64,000 bases of DNA from Micromonospora chokoriensis (GTDB lineage: Bacteria > Actinomycetota > Actinomycetes > Mycobacteriales > Micromonosporaceae), in NCBI RefSeq assembly GCF_900091505.1, contig NZ_LT607409.1, positions 992,001 through 1,056,000 on the forward strand, in the 5' to 3' direction. The notes under the pieces are model-generated. The model had not been told where the DNA came from. It searched no databases and saw nothing but the letters and a program-made list of their open reading frames with translations. How positions within the stretch are numbered: position 1 is the stretch's first letter; every line of letters starts with the position of its first letter. Positions 62,242 to 64,000 of this stretch are shown here, one piece after another. A program made the position numbers and the translations under genes.

Positions 62242-64000
62242 GCTCGGTCCGTCCTGCGCGGGTCCCGACGGCGAATAGGGCGAAAGCCTCGCCGTCGGGA
62301 CCCGGATCGCTCACCGTGACGCAGCGGCGGCTGGGTCGGGACTGGCGGCTGGCGACACTGTTCCTGGCACCGATGGCCCTGCTGGTCGGCGTGCTCGTCC
62401 TCGTGCCGATCGCCAGGTCGATCCTCACCAGCACCACCGAACGGCACGGGCAGGACACCGTGTTCGTCGGTCTGGACAACTACCTCGCGCTCATCGGTGA
62501 CGACCAGTTCCACACCGGCGTGGTGAACTCGTTCGTCTTCACCGCGTACGCCGAGATCTTCAAGGTCGTGCTGGGTCTGTCCGCGGCCCTGCTGCTGCAT
62601 CATCGCCGTCGCGGGCGGGCCCTGCTGACCGGGCTGCTGCTGGTGCCGTGGGTGGTGCCGACGGTGGTGACGGCGTTCAGCTGGCGCTCGCTGCTGGACC
62701 CGATCTTCGGCAGCGTCAACACGCTGCTCACCGCGACCGGAATCGGGCCGTTGCTGGCCAGCGTGCACCTGGTCGACAGCTGGCCGGCGGGTTGGCTGTC
62801 CGACCCGGAGCTGGCCATGCCGTCGGTGATCCTCGTGAACGTCTGGAAGGGGGTGCCGTTCTTCACCGTGTGCTTCCTGGCGGGGTTGAAGGCCATCCCG
62901 GCGGACCTCTACGAGGCGGCGACCATCGACGGCGCGTCGTCGGTGCAGCGGTTCATGAACGTGACGCTGCCCGGGTTGCGTCACGTTCTCACCGTGACGG
63001 TGACCCTGTCGTCGATCTGGACGTTCAACAACTTCGACCTCGTCTGGCTGCTGACGCAGGGCGGCCCGGGCGACGTGACAGCACCGTACGTGCTGATCGC
63101 GTACTCGAAGGCGATCCTGCAGTTGCAGTACGGCGCGGGCGCGGCGGTCACGCTCGTCATGCTGCCGGTCATCGGCGGGCTGGTGTTCTTCCTGGTCCGG
63201 TTGTTGCGCCAGGACAGCACCATCAGGCTGCCCCGGCGACGCCAGGCGGCGTGGCGGATCGGGGCGCGGCGGTGGGCCGGGGCGGTGCGGAAGGCGCTGC
63301 CGTGGGTCGTCACCGCGGTGGTCACCGGTCTGCTCTTCTGGGCGTCGCCGGAGATCTTCTGGAAGGCGGCGGTGGTCCTCGGGGTGATCCTGCTGATCGC
63401 GGTGGCGGTCGGCCGGGTGGTCTCGACCCTCCAGACCCGGGGCGGTCGACGGTCGTCGTCAGCGGTGTCGGGTCTGGGGTCCTGGGTGGCGCTGGCCGGG
63501 TTGCTCTTCTTCGTGCTGGGCCCCCTGTACTGGATCGCCGTCACCGCCTTCAAGTCCGAGGGCCAGGTCGTCATGCGCACCGACGACCTGTGGCCGACGC
63601 CGTGGACCCTGGAACAGTTCAGTGCCCTGTTCGCCAACCAGCCGTTCGGCCGCTGGTATCTCAACACCCTGCTGGTGTCCGCGGCGTCCACCGCGGTGGC
63701 GCTGATCTGCGCCGCCCTGGCGGGCTATGCGCTGGCCCGGCTGCGGTTCCGCGGGGCGCAGGGGTTCACCGTCACGGTGCTGCTCACCTACGTGATGCCG
63801 GGCGCGCTGCTGTTCATCCCGCTGTACCAGATGCTCATCGGCGCACGGCTCACCGACTCGTTGTGGTCCCTGGTGGTGACGTACCCGACCTTCACGCTGC
63901 CGTTCGCCACCTGGCTGCTGGTCGGCTACTTCTCGTCGATCCCCATCGAGCTGGAGGAGGCCGCGCTCGTCGACGGCTGCACCCGCCTCCAGGCGTTCGG
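62238..64000 (+). CDS. Fused MalF-MalG-type ABC sugar permease, cut by right window edge
   Basis: Frame open from GTG 62238 to the window end (587 residues seen). First half: helix LATLFLAPMALLVGVLVLVP, six-helix MalF-like core, EAA loop EAATIDGASSVQRFMNVTLP (about residue 230). After a linker with two extra helices and the basic segment RGGRRSSSAVSG, a MalG-like half begins (GLLFFVLGPLYWIAVTAFKS) and reaches a second EAA loop EEAALVDGC at the edge. No stop or restart lies between the halves. A partner ATPase is not visible, as usual for MsiK/MalK-sharing actinobacteria. Confidence 0.88.
   Translation, partial: MSSVRPARVPTANRAKASPSGPGSLTVTQRRLGRDWRLATLFLAPMALLVGVLVLVPIARSILTSTTERHGQDTVFVGLDNYLALIGDDQFHTGVVNSFVFTAYAEIFKVVLGLSAALLLHHRRRGRALLTGLLLVPWVVPTVVTAFSWRSLLDPIFGSVNTLLTATGIGPLLASVHLVDSWPAGWLSDPELAMPSVILVNVWKGVPFFTVCFLAGLKAIPADLYEAATIDGASSVQRFMNVTLPGLRHVLTVTVTLSSIWTFNNFDLVWLLTQGGPGDVTAPYVLIAYSKAILQLQYGAGAAVTLVMLPVIGGLVFFLVRLLRQDSTIRLPRRRQAAWRIGARRWAGAVRKALPWVVTAVVTGLLFWASPEIFWKAAVVLGVILLIAVAVGRVVSTLQTRGGRRSSSAVSGLGSWVALAGLLFFVLGPLYWIAVTAFKSEGQVVMRTDDLWPTPWTLEQFSALFANQPFGRWYLNTLLVSAASTAVALICAALAGYALARLRFRGAQGFTVTVLLTYVMPGALLFIPLYQMLIGARLTDSLWSLVVTYPTFTLPFATWLLVGYFSSIPIELEEAALVDGCTRLQAF

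Overview
The window is GC-rich (about 70%) actinobacterial DNA that most resembles Micromonosporaceae (Micromonospora or a close relative). The signs are strong G/C third-position bias, futalosine-pathway menaquinone genes, a BldC-type regulator, resA-ccdA-resB-ccsB cytochrome c assembly beside hemL, many GTG starts, and many start codons placed just downstream of a TANNNT -10 box (leaderless transcripts). The genus assignment is inference; no rRNA gene is present.

Layout. 1-16.8 kb: mqnE (cut by the left edge), an NlpC/P60 cell-wall hydrolase, a proline-rich membrane protein, a DEAD-box RNA helicase with a repeat tail, a glycolipid-binding-like protein, an Lrp regulator next to an SDR and a Cds1/cysteine-synthase-like enzyme, a bldC-like gene, the late menaquinone genes ubiX-ubiA-ubiD, an epoxide-hydrolase-like enzyme, a broken AhpD/CMD gene and a secreted protein. 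16.9-22.9 kb: one operon hemL - histidine phosphatase - resA - ccdA - resB - ccsB, whose last four junctions share a single base. 23-31 kb: a signalling hub (STAS antagonist, response regulator, a hybrid kinase with seven tandem 92-residue HAMP modules, a HATPase-GAF-SpoIIE phosphatase). 31-39.8 kb: a GlcE-like FAD oxidase, oligopeptidase B, a PadR-ABC-FtsX operon, a DinB/MDMPI-like protein and an AraC regulator with a His-Gly repeat. 39.8-45.9 kb: a complete stressosome-type operon (RsbR, RsbS, RsbT, HATPase-SpoIIE, histidine kinase, REC-SpoIIE) with a divergent RsbV-like gene. 45.9-58 kb: MFS exporter and GntR, mscL, BenE-type transporter and XRE-cupin regulator, PP2C phosphatase, a second PadR-ABC operon, an Eis-like acetyltransferase, a beta-helix lipoprotein and an NAD-dependent epimerase. 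58-64 kb: a small zinc-site protein, tRNA-Lys(UUU), a NADAR protein, and an IclR-controlled sugar ABC system whose two permeases are fused in one open reading frame that runs off the right edge.

The two signalling clusters make this a stress and developmental signalling region. The stressosome operon is tightly coupled (GTGA/ATGA/TGATG overlaps) and contains its own two-component kinase and a REC-linked PP2C output; the sigma factor and RsbW partner are not in the window. The other theme is intergenic palindromes: two families of repeats sit between genes, one copy supplies the stop codon of a transporter gene, one adjoins a truncated AhpD-like pseudogene, and one is read through by an epimerase gene that lacks a stop at its expected end.
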